Shown one piece after another: positions 1 to 8,983 of a DNA stretch of 64,000 bases; within the stretch, counting starts at the first letter, position 1; each line of letters starts with the position of its first letter. The position numbers and the translations under genes are program-made. Source of the DNA: Motiliproteus sp. MSK22-1 (lineage in GTDB: Bacteria; Pseudomonadota; Gammaproteobacteria; Pseudomonadales; Balneatricaceae); contig NZ_MIEQ01000022.1 of assembly GCF_001968815.1 (NCBI RefSeq), forward strand, positions 186,001 to 250,000, read 5' to 3'. The notes beneath the pieces were generated by a model. That model had not been told where the DNA came from and did not search any database. It was given only the letters and a program-made list of their open reading frames with translations.

Positions 1-189
1 TTGCCCTTGAATTAACAACATCCATTCGTTCTGCTCTTGCTGATACCAGAAATCAGTAGCAGATGAATGGCCCTTTGAGACAATTCGTTCTAGTCGCAGT
101 CCAGCCTGGTTTAAAAGAATGGAGATCAACTCATCAGGGAGCTGTTCCGGGATGTTCTCAAATAAGTTTTGAGTATCAATGGGAATCAT
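1..189 (-). CDS. Cupin domain protein, N-terminal fragment cut by window start
   Basis: The reverse strand is open from an ATG at 187-189 to the window edge (63 codons, no stop). The visible residues begin MIPIDTQNLFENIPEQLP and continue with an LERIVSKGHSS-type segment and a WYQQEQNEWMLLIQG segment. This is the pattern of short single-domain cupins that end in a metal-binding beta-barrel core. The metal-binding histidines, expected further along, lie outside the window except possibly the visible KGHSS His. Function beyond a small cupin fold cannot be told. The next gene is divergent, so the 146 bp between them must hold both promoters. Confidence 0.7.
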   Translation of the reverse strand, partial: MIPIDTQNLFENIPEQLPDELISILLNQAGLRLERIVSKGHSSATDFWYQQEQNEWMLLIQGQ

Positions 190-335
190 TCTGTACAAAG
201 CACTCTCGATAGATAAATTCGCTTAAATAATAGTAAAGCCTGCCGATAACAATAGTTACCCCAGCCTAAATTTTTTGTCGATGATGCGTGTTTCTATAGC
301 TGTCCGCTTGAGTATCGGCACCGAGGTGTCTATCT

Positions 336-1514
336 ATGATTATCAATCACAGTCAACTGGATTTGACTGCTTCTCATCAGCGTTCTGAATCCACACAGAG
401 CCAGGAATCATTGCGGCTTTTTCGTGTCTCAGCAGATGGGCAAACTCAGCAATCTGTTAACATCGAACGCGATGAGGTCAGTTTATCGAAAAGAGCCTTA
501 GAGTTGGCAGCTCGCATTGAACAAAATGATCCCGAACTAGACAGGGATGTACAACGAGCGTATGAAGAGCAGCTTGCCGCCCAAAAGGCTGAAGAAGAGT
601 CTGTCGAGACTGAGGATCAAGAGGTAACCCAGGGTATCATCCCTATTTCTAAGAATTCTGTTGTTCAGGAAAGCCTGGGTCTTGATTCCCGATTGTCATT
701 GATTAAGCAGATTATTGAGTTTGTCTCTGGTAAGAGCTTTTCATTTATTGACCCCGTTAATCTGCAAAGTTCCGGTATCGAATCTGCGGTCATGACCGAA
801 TCTGCGGAAACGGACGATTCTGTTGAGCCTTCAAACTCCTCTTCCAGTCAGCTTGGTTTGAGTTATCGGTATGTGGAAATGTACCGAGAAGAAGAACATA
901 CCAGCTTCTCTGCTGAAGGGCAGGTTAGTACGAGTGATGGCCGTACCATATCGATTGATCTTGAAGTGAATATGTCTCGCAGTTTTGTCCAGTACAGTCA
1001 GTTGCAGATTGATGCCGGGGCACGATTAAAAGACCCGTTAGTGATTAATTTTGATGGACCCGCCACTGAGTTGACAGAGAAGAAATACAGCTTCGACATT
1101 GATGCAGATGGTCTTGATGATCAGATTAGTTTTGTCAAAAGCCACAGTGGGTTTCTGGCCCTGGACCGTAATGACGATGGCTCTATCAATGATGGCAGCG
1201 AATTATTTGGTGCACTTAGTGGGCAGGGTTTTGCTGAACTGGCGGAGTTTGATCAGGATGGCAACGGATTTATTGATGAGGGCGATGAGATTTACGATCG
1301 GCTGCGGATCTGGGTTAAACAGGATGACGGTACCGATCAGCTGCTTGCTCTTGGTGACAAGAACATTGGTGCCATTTATCTGGGGTCGGCAGAGACATCC
1401 TTTGAGTTAAAAGACAGCAATAACGAGTTGCAGGGGATCGTTAGGTCTACAGGAGTGTTTTTGACAGAGGATGGTGGTCAGGGATCGGTTCAGCAGATTG
1501 ATTTAGCGGTATAA
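336..1514 (+). CDS. EF-hand/VCBS-like repeat protein of unknown function
   Basis: The protein has 392 residues, no signal peptide and a highly acidic composition. Residues about 1-170 are low-complexity and coiled (Ser/Glu/Gln rich). The C-terminal part (about 250-360) has calcium-loop-like motifs: FDIDADGLDD, LDRNDDGSINDGSELFG, FDQDGNGFIDEGDEIYD, then a conserved LRIWVKQDDG stretch. This C-terminal block is common in proteobacterial hypothetical proteins related to RTX/VCBS-type calcium binders. Calcium binding is inferred from the D-x-D-x-D-G spacing; the role is unknown. The gene stands alone between a divergent cupin gene and a co-directional thioredoxin-fold gene. Confidence 0.7.
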   Translation: MIINHSQLDLTASHQRSESTQSQESLRLFRVSADGQTQQSVNIERDEVSLSKRALELAARIEQNDPELDRDVQRAYEEQLAAQKAEEESVETEDQEVTQGIIPISKNSVVQESLGLDSRLSLIKQIIEFVSGKSFSFIDPVNLQSSGIESAVMTESAETDDSVEPSNSSSSQLGLSYRYVEMYREEEHTSFSAEGQVSTSDGRTISIDLEVNMSRSFVQYSQLQIDAGARLKDPLVINFDGPATELTEKKYSFDIDADGLDDQISFVKSHSGFLALDRNDDGSINDGSELFGALSGQGFAELAEFDQDGNGFIDEGDEIYDRLRIWVKQDDGTDQLLALGDKNIGAIYLGSAETSFELKDSNNELQGIVRSTGVFLTEDGGQGSVQQIDLAV

Positions 1515-1905
1515 ATGGGTCTCGTTAATCAGCTGTTGCGGGTTTTTTACCCGGTAGATTGGAATTTCAGCCAATAACTCCCTTTTTTGACGGTGAATGT
1601 AGCCCGCAGCAACCCGTCCCAGATGATAGTATTCAGGGACTGTGCCGATAGAGACTCCCTGCCGGATATAGTCTTTGTGGGCTCCAATACCGATACTTTA
1701 CCTTTTCTCAAGGCTTCGTCCATCGATACTGGACCTGCTGTCTTACCATAATTGTTATTCAGTACTGGGCGGATTATCAGGAAGCAGAAGCATTTATTTT
1801 TTCAACTATGCTGATTACACTGACGGCCCTGTTCAATGATAATAACCCGTCACCTGTGTGAACGAACTGAAGATACTGTTCGCTTGATCAATAAGGAGTA
1901 CCAAA
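1515..1905. other. Intergenic region without a supported gene
   Basis: These 391 bp separate the EF-hand-like gene from the thioredoxin-fold gene. No frame has both a plausible start and a recognisable product. A 68-codon minus-strand frame reading back from a stop near 1503 is open but has no start codon or ribosome site. The right-hand end should hold the promoter of the thioredoxin-fold gene. I see no clear operator or terminator. Confidence 0.4.
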
Positions 1906-2448
1906 TTGGCGCTAATTGAATCTAACATGATGCCATTGGGGACAGTTGCTCCCGATTTTGCCCTACCAGATCCAAAAACGGGAGATGTTCGTTCCCTCCA
2001 GTCCCTCAAGGGGGATAAAGGCACTTTGGTGATGTTTATCTGTAACCACTGTCCCTACGTCAAGCATATGGAAACAGCTCTGTCTGATTTCGGGCGACTT
2101 TATGAGGGAAGCGGCATTAACATTGTTGCGATCAGTGCTAACGATGCTGAAACTTATCCACAGGACGGGCCTGAACAAATGGCGTTGAAAGCCTATCCAT
2201 TTCCTTATCTGTTTGATCAGACTCAGCAAGTCGCTCGGGACTACGGGGCGGAGTGCACGCCGGACTTTTTCTTGTTTGATGCTGATCTGAAGTGTGTTTA
2301 TCGGGGCCAATTTGATAGTTCTCGCCCAGGAAATGGCCAGCCCGTCACTGGAGAAGACCTGAAAGCCGCCTTTGAAGCTTTGCTATCAGGAAATCCGATC
2401 AGTGATATGCAAATTCCCAGTATTGGTTGCAGTATTAAATGGCGATAA
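1906..2448 (+). CDS. Thioredoxin-fold (AhpC/TSA-like) family protein
   Basis: The 180-residue protein starts at a TTG seven bases after AAGGAG. It has the peroxiredoxin/thioredoxin-family opening (GTVAPDFALPDPKTGDVRSLQSL), then FICNHCPYVKHME around residue 50, where the CNHC dithiol sits at the thioredoxin active-site position. A YGAECTPDFFLFDADL segment carries the cis-Pro-like TP. No signal peptide is visible, so it is probably cytoplasmic. Members of this CPYV family are common in marine bacteria and usually annotated only as thioredoxin family proteins. A specific thiol-oxidoreductase or peroxidase role is inference. Confidence 0.85.
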   Translation: MALIESNMMPLGTVAPDFALPDPKTGDVRSLQSLKGDKGTLVMFICNHCPYVKHMETALSDFGRLYEGSGINIVAISANDAETYPQDGPEQMALKAYPFPYLFDQTQQVARDYGAECTPDFFLFDADLKCVYRGQFDSSRPGNGQPVTGEDLKAAFEALLSGNPISDMQIPSIGCSIKWR

Positions 2449-2480
2449 AGGTAAATGGAGAGGACCGTTTACAAACAAAT

Positions 2481-2500
2481 GCCCCCGTCTGGGCGGGGGC
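2481..2500. terminator. Bidirectional terminator-like hairpin between convergent genes
   Basis: A perfect 7-bp stem (GCCCCCG / CGGGGGC) with a 6-base loop lies between the stop of the thioredoxin-fold gene and the stop of the convergent phoX-like gene. The T tract is weak on the plus strand. It is better on the minus strand, where ATTTGTTTGT follows, so it most likely serves phoX. Confidence 0.65.
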
Positions 2501-2526
2501 TTATCGCTTATCTCTGGGAGGGTTTG

Positions 2527-4458
2527 TTAGGCTCCAATAATGCCTCCGTCTTCACGGGTAATCATCATCACTGAAGAGCGGGGCTTACTGTTACCTCCAT
2601 CAGGGAAGTGTGAAGGCTTGGATTTCTCTCCTGGATGCTGTACACCTATAAACATGGTTCGATAATCAGGGCTGAAAGCTAACCCCGTTATTTCACAGGC
2701 GATAGGACCGGTCAGGAAGCGGCGCACTTCACCTGTATCAGGATCACTGCAAAGCATCTGATTATTGCCCATGCCGGCAAAGTCGTCCCTGTTGGAATAC
2801 TTACCGTCGGTTTGAATCCAAAGGCGTCCTGCAGCATCGAAGCCTATTCCGTCAGGGCTGTTAAACATGTTATCGATGTTTATGTTGTCGCTCCCCGCGT
2901 TCAAGCCTTCACTGTGGACGCCTGGATTCCCGGCTATCAGATAAAGGTCCCAGTTGAAGGTGCTTGCTGTATGATCACCACCCGCGGGCATCCAGCGGAC
3001 AATTTGCCCGTATTTGTTATTAGCCCTAGGGTTGGCAGCGTCAACTGGCTGGTTAGTCTTAACGCCACGGTTTTTATTGTTGGTAAGGGTGCAACATACG
3101 TGTTTACCGCCAGGATGAACCGCAACCCATTCCGGACGATCCATGGTGGTAGCGCCTACCTGGGTCGCTGCGCGGCGAATAAATGTCAGAACTTCTGCCT
3201 GATCTGCAAAGCCGTTCTCAGGGGTCAGTCCGTTTTTTCCGTGGCTTAGCTCAATCCATTGACCAGTACCTTTCATTTCGCCTTCGTTTGCACCGAATTT
3301 GGCGACGTACATTGTGCCTTCTGCCAGCAGCTCACGATTGCCCATCTTATTGTTGGGATTGAATTTATCTTTAGAAACAAACTTGTATAGATGCTCGCCG
3401 CGCTCATCATCTCCCAGGTAAACAACGACATGACCGTCGGCATTCACTGTTAAGGCTGCATTTTCATGCTTAAAGCGCCCCAGAGCTGTACGCTTCTTGG
3501 GAATGGAGCTGGGATCCATTGGATCAATTTCTACAACCCAACCAAATCGATTTGGCTCTGTTGGGTTCTTAGCCAGATCAAAACGCTCATCGAATTTGTG
3601 CCATTGATAGCGATCTTTGGCTTGGATACCATAGCGTTTTTGGTCTTTAGTTTGTGCTATTTCGCTACTGCTACCGAAATAGCCGTTGAAATTTTCTTCA
3701 CAGGTGAGGTAAGTGCCCCATGGCGTTTCGCCGTTGGCACAGTTGTTAAAGGTTCCGAAAACAGTACGGCCACTGGGGTCTGCTTCTGTTTTCATCAATG
3801 GGTGGCCTGCAACGGGACCTGTCAGCTCCATTTCGGTGTTAGCGGTAATACGGCGGTTGTATATGGAGTCGGTGATGACCGACCAGCGACTGCCTTTTCT
3901 TTCTATTTCAAAAATAGAGACACCATGTGCTGCCTGAGCTTTTTTCACATCATCAGCTGTCAACATTTTTCCTTTGTGATCAAATAAATATTCGTAGTTG
4001 GTATATTCATTGTTGATCGCAAGAATGGCCCTGTTGTCAGATAATGGAAACAGGCTCATACCATCGTTATTGTCGCCGAACTGGAGGGCTTGGGAACTGG
4101 ATGAAGAGGTCCCCGAAGGATCAAAAGCAGGAGCATTATCAAACAATGGATCTCCCCAGGATATGAGGGGTTCTGCCCGATAACCTTTGGGAACAGTTAC
4201 GTTGTCTTCAGTGCTGGCAGGAATGGCTTCAAAGCCCATCAGCTGATTTTTTGACATCGCTGCAAAGGCATTGTTAACGGGGTTTGCTGCTAAGAATGCG
4301 CCTAGACCAAGAACACCTGAAGCGGCCATGAACTGACGTCGGCTCAAGGCTTTGTCGATCAACTGGCTGAATTCAGAAGTGGTATCGCTGGAGAGTCTAT
4401 TATCTGCTGCATCGTCCATTGGCTTATTGGGCTCTTGTTGATGGTCAAAGCTGTTCAT
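2527..4458 (-). CDS. phoX: PhoX family alkaline phosphatase, Tat-exported
   Basis: The protein has about 643 residues. The ATG at 4458 is preferred over an upstream in-frame ATG at 4512 because GGGGGA precedes it at good spacing. A Tat signal (LSRRQFMAASGVLGLGAFLA) lies near residue 40. PhoX hallmarks follow: NNCANGETPWGTYLTCEENFNGYFG, a GRFKHENA segment, and FDAAGRLWIQTDG near the C-terminus. The family's Fe/Ca cofactor uses the conserved Cys and acidic residues in these blocks. Known PhoX enzymes are periplasmic phosphomonoesterases made under phosphate starvation. A Pho box upstream (4652-4680) supports that regulation. The gene is monocistronic, ending in the 2481-2500 hairpin. Confidence 0.93.
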   Translation of the reverse strand: MNSFDHQQEPNKPMDDAADNRLSSDTTSEFSQLIDKALSRRQFMAASGVLGLGAFLAANPVNNAFAAMSKNQLMGFEAIPASTEDNVTVPKGYRAEPLISWGDPLFDNAPAFDPSGTSSSSSQALQFGDNNDGMSLFPLSDNRAILAINNEYTNYEYLFDHKGKMLTADDVKKAQAAHGVSIFEIERKGSRWSVITDSIYNRRITANTEMELTGPVAGHPLMKTEADPSGRTVFGTFNNCANGETPWGTYLTCEENFNGYFGSSSEIAQTKDQKRYGIQAKDRYQWHKFDERFDLAKNPTEPNRFGWVVEIDPMDPSSIPKKRTALGRFKHENAALTVNADGHVVVYLGDDERGEHLYKFVSKDKFNPNNKMGNRELLAEGTMYVAKFGANEGEMKGTGQWIELSHGKNGLTPENGFADQAEVLTFIRRAATQVGATTMDRPEWVAVHPGGKHVCCTLTNNKNRGVKTNQPVDAANPRANNKYGQIVRWMPAGGDHTASTFNWDLYLIAGNPGVHSEGLNAGSDNINIDNMFNSPDGIGFDAAGRLWIQTDGKYSNRDDFAGMGNNQMLCSDPDTGEVRRFLTGPIACEITGLAFSPDYRTMFIGVQHPGEKSKPSHFPDGGNSKPRSSVMMITREDGGIIGA

Positions 4459-4651
4459 TGGTTTTCCCCCTATCTTGTTTGCTGCAGCCCTGATAAGGCT
4501 GTTCTGTCGCAATTGGATTTACAGACTGGTCTTTTATAAGCCTTAAGTCACTGGAAGTGCCTGGCAAAGCTGGTTGTTTGGCTTCTTATTTTTTTATTCT
4601 TTGGCCTTTGTTGTCAGCTTTTTGAGACTAAATTGAATCTGTGTCTGTTTG

Positions 4652-4680
4652 ATGACGTAAAGATGTCAATGGGATGACAA
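4652..4680 (-). promoter_or_regulatory. Pho box: three 7-bp repeats with 11-bp periodicity
   Basis: Read on the minus strand, the units are TTGTCAT (4674-4680), TTGACAT (4663-4669) and ACGTCAT (4652-4658), each 11 bp apart and separated by 4 bp. This matches the PhoB-binding direct repeat CTGTCAT-N4-CTGTCAT in unit and spacing. It lies about 195 bp upstream of the phoX start and is oriented towards it. Confidence 0.75.
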
Positions 4681-4918
4681 GGCGATTATTTGAAAATAAT
4701 GACATATATTATATTTTTCTTAATCTACACTGTTGACTTGCCATTAAGGATCAGGTTTTAATGGCTGGGTCCAATTGCGGACGCATAAACGCTTAACTGA
4801 CAGGTATTTAGACCATGTGCACAACCTCCATGGCATATACAGCCCAAAAACATCTGCCCAATTCGATTTGGGATCGAGGTGTTCCTGTCTGCGTGTTAAG
4901 TGAATAACTAAGCCCACT

Positions 4919-4940
4919 AGCCGCGGATCTCTTCGCGGCT
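4919..4940. other. Inverted repeat in the leader of the DUF1127 gene
   Basis: A perfect 7-bp stem AGCCGCG / CGCGGCT with an 8-base loop lies 68 bp upstream of the DUF1127 start. No T tract follows, so a terminator is unlikely; a structured 5' leader or an operator is possible. The rest of the 4459-5007 gap is AT-rich. Apart from the Pho box I see no gene in it. Confidence 0.4.
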
Positions 4941-5007
4941 TCTAGCGTCCAGTTGTAAAACGCAATCCTCTCCGCGAATTGATCCCCGGCTTAATATCTG
5001 GAGATTA

Positions 5008-5292
5008 ATGATGACTTTGTTAGGCCTTTTAGCTGCGACATATAGCCGTACCCGCCAAGCTGTTGCTGCGCGTTCCGCTTATCGGGATTTGCGTGAATTG
5101 GATCCTCGTTTGTTGCGGGATATCGGATTACGACTTGAGCAGGGGCGTGTTTTTCCGATGACTGGTGTCAATGAACTCGCTCCTGAAGATAGCTCATCCA
5201 AGCAAGCAAAAACAGCTCCGGCTGCCACTCTCGAACCTGTTTCTGAAAAGAAGCTGGCTTATAACGCTGAGCCTGAGGGAGTGGGGGGATAG
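5008..5292 (+). CDS. DUF1127 (YjiS-like) small protein
   Basis: Residues about 18-50 (RQAVAARSAYRDLRELDPRLLRDIGL) are the arginine-rich DUF1127 motif with the RELxxLDxRLLRDIGL core. The remaining 45 residues are a low-complexity acidic/Ala-rich tail. Two adjacent ATGs exist; GGAG at 5000-5003 is better spaced for the second (5011). In other bacteria DUF1127 proteins are often small stress-, phosphate- or RNA-metabolism-linked factors. The divergent phoX and its Pho box make phosphate control conceivable but unproven. Confidence 0.8.
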   Translation: MMTLLGLLAATYSRTRQAVAARSAYRDLRELDPRLLRDIGLRLEQGRVFPMTGVNELAPEDSSSKQAKTAPAATLEPVSEKKLAYNAEPEGVGG

Positions 5293-5295
5293 CCA

Positions 5296-5324
5296 AGCCG
5301 CTGCCTAAGGATTAGGTAGCGGCT
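5296..5324 (+). terminator. Stem-loop directly after the DUF1127 stop
   Basis: A 12-bp stem (AGCCGCTGCCTA / TAGGTAGCGGCT, one G-U pair) with a 5-base loop starts 4 bp after the stop codon. No T tract follows, so it may act with the next hairpin or as an mRNA 3' stabiliser. Confidence 0.5.
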
Positions 5325-5353
5325 AAATAGTAAAGCCAGGATAATGCTGGTTG

Positions 5354-5381
5354 GCCGGGCAGAGTTGATGTTCTGCCCGGC
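5354..5381 (+). terminator. Second hairpin, probable terminator
   Basis: A perfect 10-bp stem GCCGGGCAGA / TCTGCCCGGC with an 8-base loop is followed by a pyrimidine-rich GGGTGTTTCCTTTCTC tail. It lies between the DUF1127 gene and the convergent periplasmic-binding-protein gene. Confidence 0.6.
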
Positions 5382-5468
5382 GGGTGTTTCCTTTCTCTCT
5401 GCCATGATCACCTTTTTCCCCCTGGGTTAATCACCTTTTACCATAGTCGCTATTGCGTATTAAACGCT

Positions 5469-6236
5469 CTAAAGATTCATATCAATACGAACCTGGACCA
5501 GCTTTAGCCACATTTTCTCAACTATTTTCTGGTGAGCTTGGTAAAAGTGTTTACTAACCAGAAGGTATCCTCCTTTAACAACCAGAGGTGGAGCGATGGT
5601 GTTTATTTCGGCGTATTGGGGATTATTGCTAAGCGCTTGCTGTCCCGAATCACAGAGGGTCACGACTCCGGACACACGCTGATTATGAAGTAAAAAGAGT
5701 GCCTGATCCGTAGAATCCACTTCGTCGAAAGATATTTTGTGCTGAGTTAGCATGCTGGTAATGGAATAACCCCGGGGTACCGCCAGGTTGCTACGAAGAT
5801 CTCCGATAAAAGCCTTTCCATTCCAGCTTAGATTGCTGTCCTGCCGAACAAACAGACAATAACCTGTCAGGGAAAATGCCCGCTTCAGATCGTCTCTGTT
5901 GTTTTTCTTGGGATAAACTCCAATTTCTTCCCGCTGAGCTTTATAGCTGGCGATGACTCCGCTGACAACGCCCTTTTCCAACAGCGCCAGACAACGTTTC
6001 CAGGGAGCACGCTGATAGTGGATATTGACTTCATCTACACGCTCATCCAGCTTTCTAACGGCCTCTATCGTTTTTCCGGGGTTCTCTTCGGGTATCTCGG
6101 AACCGTTTCCGCGGTAGTAAGGCAGCAGCTCCCGATCTTCATAACAGAAGTCGAAACGGATTGATTCGGCGGCGAGAGCCCAGGAACTGCCCAGCAGTAA
6201 AACAAATAGCGATATAAATCGGAGAAAGGTGCTCAT
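5469..6236 (-). CDS. Periplasmic solute-binding protein (family 3-like)
   Basis: The 255-residue protein has a clear Sec signal peptide (FLRFISLFVLLLGSSWALAA) and then RFDFCYEDRELLPYYRG, the ligand-lobe opening typical of type-3 extracellular solute-binding folds. Further blocks such as FVRQDSNLSWNGKAFIGDLRS and VSKHFYQAHQKIVEKMW fit the two-lobed fold. No permease or ATPase gene is adjacent. It may therefore be an orphan binding protein or a signalling receptor, as is common in marine gammaproteobacteria. The ligand cannot be predicted. Confidence 0.75.
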   Translation of the reverse strand: MSTFLRFISLFVLLLGSSWALAAESIRFDFCYEDRELLPYYRGNGSEIPEENPGKTIEAVRKLDERVDEVNIHYQRAPWKRCLALLEKGVVSGVIASYKAQREEIGVYPKKNNRDDLKRAFSLTGYCLFVRQDSNLSWNGKAFIGDLRSNLAVPRGYSITSMLTQHKISFDEVDSTDQALFLLHNQRVSGVVTLCDSGQQALSNNPQYAEINTIAPPLVVKGGYLLVSKHFYQAHQKIVEKMWLKLVQVRIDMNL

Positions 6237-6356
6237 TCCGAAACCCGATAGGAAAAACTGTTGATGTAATAAACCTAGTTTATCCTACCGGAATGTAAAG
6301 CTGATAGTTTTATTTGGTTTGTAAGATTTTGATATTCATTGGTTTTCTTTATTTTC

Positions 6357-6608
6357 TCAGTTGTTTGCTATTCCTGATTTTAAAGAATTGTACTGCTTTA
6401 TTGACAGTTCGGACTCTGAACGAAGTCCAAATCTACGCATGACAAGCGCTGCGGGACAGAACCCGGTGAAAGCACTCTGGATCATATTCAATGCGATAAA
6501 TAGCGTGAATCCCGCCCAGTATATATGGACCCACCAGGTCAGGATCAAGCTGATCAGAATCATACTACCGGCAAAAATAAGAATGGCACGTTCGATAGAT
6601 ATAGGCAT
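6357..6608 (-). CDS. DUF2892 inner-membrane protein
   Basis: The start is placed at the ATG at 6608, preceded by TGAGGAAA; a longer in-frame ATG at 6671 overlaps the upstream gene and lacks this. The 83-residue product has two hydrophobic segments (RAILIFAGSMILISLILTWW and YWAGFTLFIALNMIQSAFTG) and ends with CPAALVMRRFGL, the YgaP-type DUF2892 signature including the conserved FCP. In other bacteria this domain accompanies rhodanese or stands alone. It is likely the last gene of the transporter/outer-membrane operon. Confidence 0.8.
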   Translation of the reverse strand: MPISIERAILIFAGSMILISLILTWWVHIYWAGFTLFIALNMIQSAFTGFCPAALVMRRFGLRSESELSIKQYNSLKSGIANN

Positions 6609-6671
6609 TGTTTTTTCCTCATTGAGTTGAGCGAGAGTCACACAACAAGTGCAACGGGTCAGATAACGCAA

Positions 6672-8048
6672 TCAATACTGGTAACGGACACGGACATAGC
6701 TGTTACTGGATTTTTCCATCTGTGCAAACGTTGTATGGGGGCTGTCGCCGCCAAAGATATTCAGTCCAGCTGTCAGCTGCCAGTGATCGTTGATTCGATA
6801 GTGAGCACTGGGTTTCAGAAAATAGTCCCGATCACTGGGGGAATAGAAGCTGAACCAATGCAGGATCAGTCGGTCCTGCAAGGTTCGATAACGCAAGCTA
6901 AACGTAAGTACTTGACGATATTCGTCGCTGTTGTAGAGGGAAGGCCGGGGTTGTTCCAGTTGCTCATAGTCTTGTAGCCATTCCAGATAGAATTGTCCGG
7001 CTGCAGTTAATCGGGCGGCAATTTCCTGTTCGTAGCCGAGTAACAAGCGAAATTGGTTAGTAGGTGTTCTGGCGGTGTTTCCTCCCGGTTCTTCTTTACT
7101 GTCGTACCAGGCCATTTCGACGTTACCGATACCTCTGCTGACAGGACCGCGAAGACTGGCTCCAACAACGTTCAGCCGAGGATGATAAGCGGTTCCAACC
7201 TGATCTAAGCCGGAGGGGGTTTTCCAGTAGCCACGATAACCGTAGATTGCTGCCTCAATCGTATCAAATGTCTTAAACAATCTGATCGCCAGCTCGCTGT
7301 TGTCTGGTTCATCGGCATCAAAGTGGGGCTCTGGTGCAACTTGCATGTTGGTATCTGGACTAAAGAACGAAAAACGTTCCCCTGTTATATAACGATCACT
7401 GGTAAATTCAGGCAGCCATACCAGATCCAGGTTGAATCGATGACTAAAATAACTGGCTTTCAACGCGATTGCCGGAGCCTTTAGATACTCGTCATCCCTA
7501 CCTGCAAAGAAGCTTTGCCAGTCTTTAGGGAACAGGTCATTAACAAACAGATACTGACCTGTTCCCCAGGTTAACACCTGGGAACCCAGTTTGAGATCCC
7601 AGGCCGGGGATGGGGACCAGGCAAATTCGGCCTTACGCAGATCTAATTCAAACTCTTCAGTAACACTATCTGCAATTAAATCGGCCTTAGCGCTGAACTG
7701 CCAAACAATTGCAGAATGGGTCAGTTCGATCTGTTGTCGCAACTCGCCAAGGCTGTTACGGCTATCACCTATCAGTGGGTCCTCCTGCAATCGATATCCA
7801 AAGGCCAATTCGGTGTATCCTGACCACTTCCAGAATCTGGAGTCTTGGTTATCCCAACTGTCGTCAGTCCAGCCGTCATCCCAATCGGAATTGCTGTCTG
7901 ATACTTCTATCTGCTTTTTATGTCCATAGTTGTTTTTGAGCGTGCCACTTTCATAGGATCTGGCTGAGGCGTAATCGATAGTGGCAACAGCGGCTATCAT
8001 CAAAAGACTCAGGCTGATTTTGTATTTCTGGACAGCTGATACTTTCAT
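6672..8048 (-). CDS. Outer-membrane beta-barrel-like protein (DUF1302-like)
   Basis: The 458-residue protein begins with a signal-like hydrophobic segment (SLSLLMIAAVATIDYASA) followed by an Asp/Trp-rich linker (DWDDGWTDDSWDNQDSRFW). The body has alternating aromatic strands with turn-rich spacing, and the last residues are VRVRYQY, typical of a barrel insertion signal. WDLKLGSQVLTWGTGQYLFVNDLFP resembles DUF1302/alginate-export-like barrels. It follows the LolA-fold gene by about 50 bp. The trio MMPL transporter, LolA-like protein and barrel protein is a recurring envelope operon, probably moving a hydrophobic or lipid cargo. The cargo is unknown. Confidence 0.75.
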   Translation of the reverse strand: MKVSAVQKYKISLSLLMIAAVATIDYASARSYESGTLKNNYGHKKQIEVSDSNSDWDDGWTDDSWDNQDSRFWKWSGYTELAFGYRLQEDPLIGDSRNSLGELRQQIELTHSAIVWQFSAKADLIADSVTEEFELDLRKAEFAWSPSPAWDLKLGSQVLTWGTGQYLFVNDLFPKDWQSFFAGRDDEYLKAPAIALKASYFSHRFNLDLVWLPEFTSDRYITGERFSFFSPDTNMQVAPEPHFDADEPDNSELAIRLFKTFDTIEAAIYGYRGYWKTPSGLDQVGTAYHPRLNVVGASLRGPVSRGIGNVEMAWYDSKEEPGGNTARTPTNQFRLLLGYEQEIAARLTAAGQFYLEWLQDYEQLEQPRPSLYNSDEYRQVLTFSLRYRTLQDRLILHWFSFYSPSDRDYFLKPSAHYRINDHWQLTAGLNIFGGDSPHTTFAQMEKSSNSYVRVRYQY

Positions 8049-8100
8049 TATTTATCTGGCATTATTTATCTGGTCATTACTGGGTTCGCGCATTATTTGA

Positions 8101-8976
8101 TTAGCGTTCTGGACGTTTCAGGTATTGTCTTGGTGGTGTGCGAAGGCTGCGTTCGCCAAAAATATCCTTCGGTAATCCGAGGTTGTAGGCCGCGAAACGA
8201 AACTCCAACAGGGTATTGGCGTTGCTGTTCAGATCACTCATTCGCGAAGTCATGGCTGTTGGAAAGCCGTCAACAGTCTCCACTTTGAGTACTTCCAGGC
8301 GACGGTAAAGGCTATCCCCATGGTCATAGAAATCGACTTTTACAGGCAGATGACTGGCTTTGTTTATCCACACCTGATAGCGGCTGAATTCGACACCTTC
8401 CTGTTGTTTGGGAGTGGCTTCAATCAACCAATGTGCCTCTGTCTGCTCTACCAGGCTGAAGTTGTCCAGGTCGGGGTTACGGCCGGAAACATCTTCATAG
8501 AAGAAATGTGAACCCACAAAAGAGGTTCGTTTATCTCCAGCCGAAATACGCTTGACCAGATCTAATCCTGGCAGGTAGATCCACCGATCATCATCTGTGC
8601 TCAGATGCTTGGCTACGCGGAAAACCGTTCCCCTTACGTCGGCCGGGCGAGAGAAGAAAATCATCATATCCTGGTCGCCAGAGTTACTAATATTCCTTCG
8701 CAATAGTGTGAATTGGCGACGCTGCACACGACCCTGACTGTCGGTGATTGTCATTCGCGCATCGCTACGTCCATCATTTCCGGGGTAAAAAGATGCCAAA
8801 TTAGCTTTGTTTACAATGGCTCTCGGGGTGGGCGTGGCTTGTGCGATAAGGGGATGACTTACCAGCAATACGAAGGAGATTAAAAGCAGGTACAGGGCGC
8901 TAAAACCCGGGGAGTTCAGGGTTAGCAAATTAGAGACTAATGGGGCTGTTTTTCTATCAGGCTTCCAATTACACAT
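8101..8976 (-). CDS. Outer-membrane lipoprotein-sorting (LolA-fold) protein
   Basis: The 291-residue protein has a hydrophobic signal segment (LYLLLISFVLLVSHPLIAQA). The family core follows: DARMTITDSQGRVQRRQFTLLRR, MIFFSRPADVRGTVFRV, WIYLPGLDLVKRISAGDKRTSFVGSHFFYEDVSGR. These blocks define the outer membrane lipoprotein-sorting protein family, which has a LolA-like half-barrel and usually partners RND/MMPL exporters. The start is 8 bp after the transporter stop, which indicates one transcript. It probably carries a hydrophobic substrate across the periplasm. Confidence 0.88.
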   Translation of the reverse strand: MCNWKPDRKTAPLVSNLLTLNSPGFSALYLLLISFVLLVSHPLIAQATPTPRAIVNKANLASFYPGNDGRSDARMTITDSQGRVQRRQFTLLRRNISNSGDQDMMIFFSRPADVRGTVFRVAKHLSTDDDRWIYLPGLDLVKRISAGDKRTSFVGSHFFYEDVSGRNPDLDNFSLVEQTEAHWLIEATPKQQEGVEFSRYQVWINKASHLPVKVDFYDHGDSLYRRLEVLKVETVDGFPTAMTSRMSDLNSNANTLLEFRFAAYNLGLPKDIFGERSLRTPPRQYLKRPER

Positions 8977-8983
8977 GTTTGCT

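Noticed and set aside
1503-1710. 68-codon open minus-strand frame overlapping the 3' end of the EF-hand-like gene
   Set aside because: It has no start codon or ribosome site and its peptide matches no family I know; probably chance or a decayed remnant.
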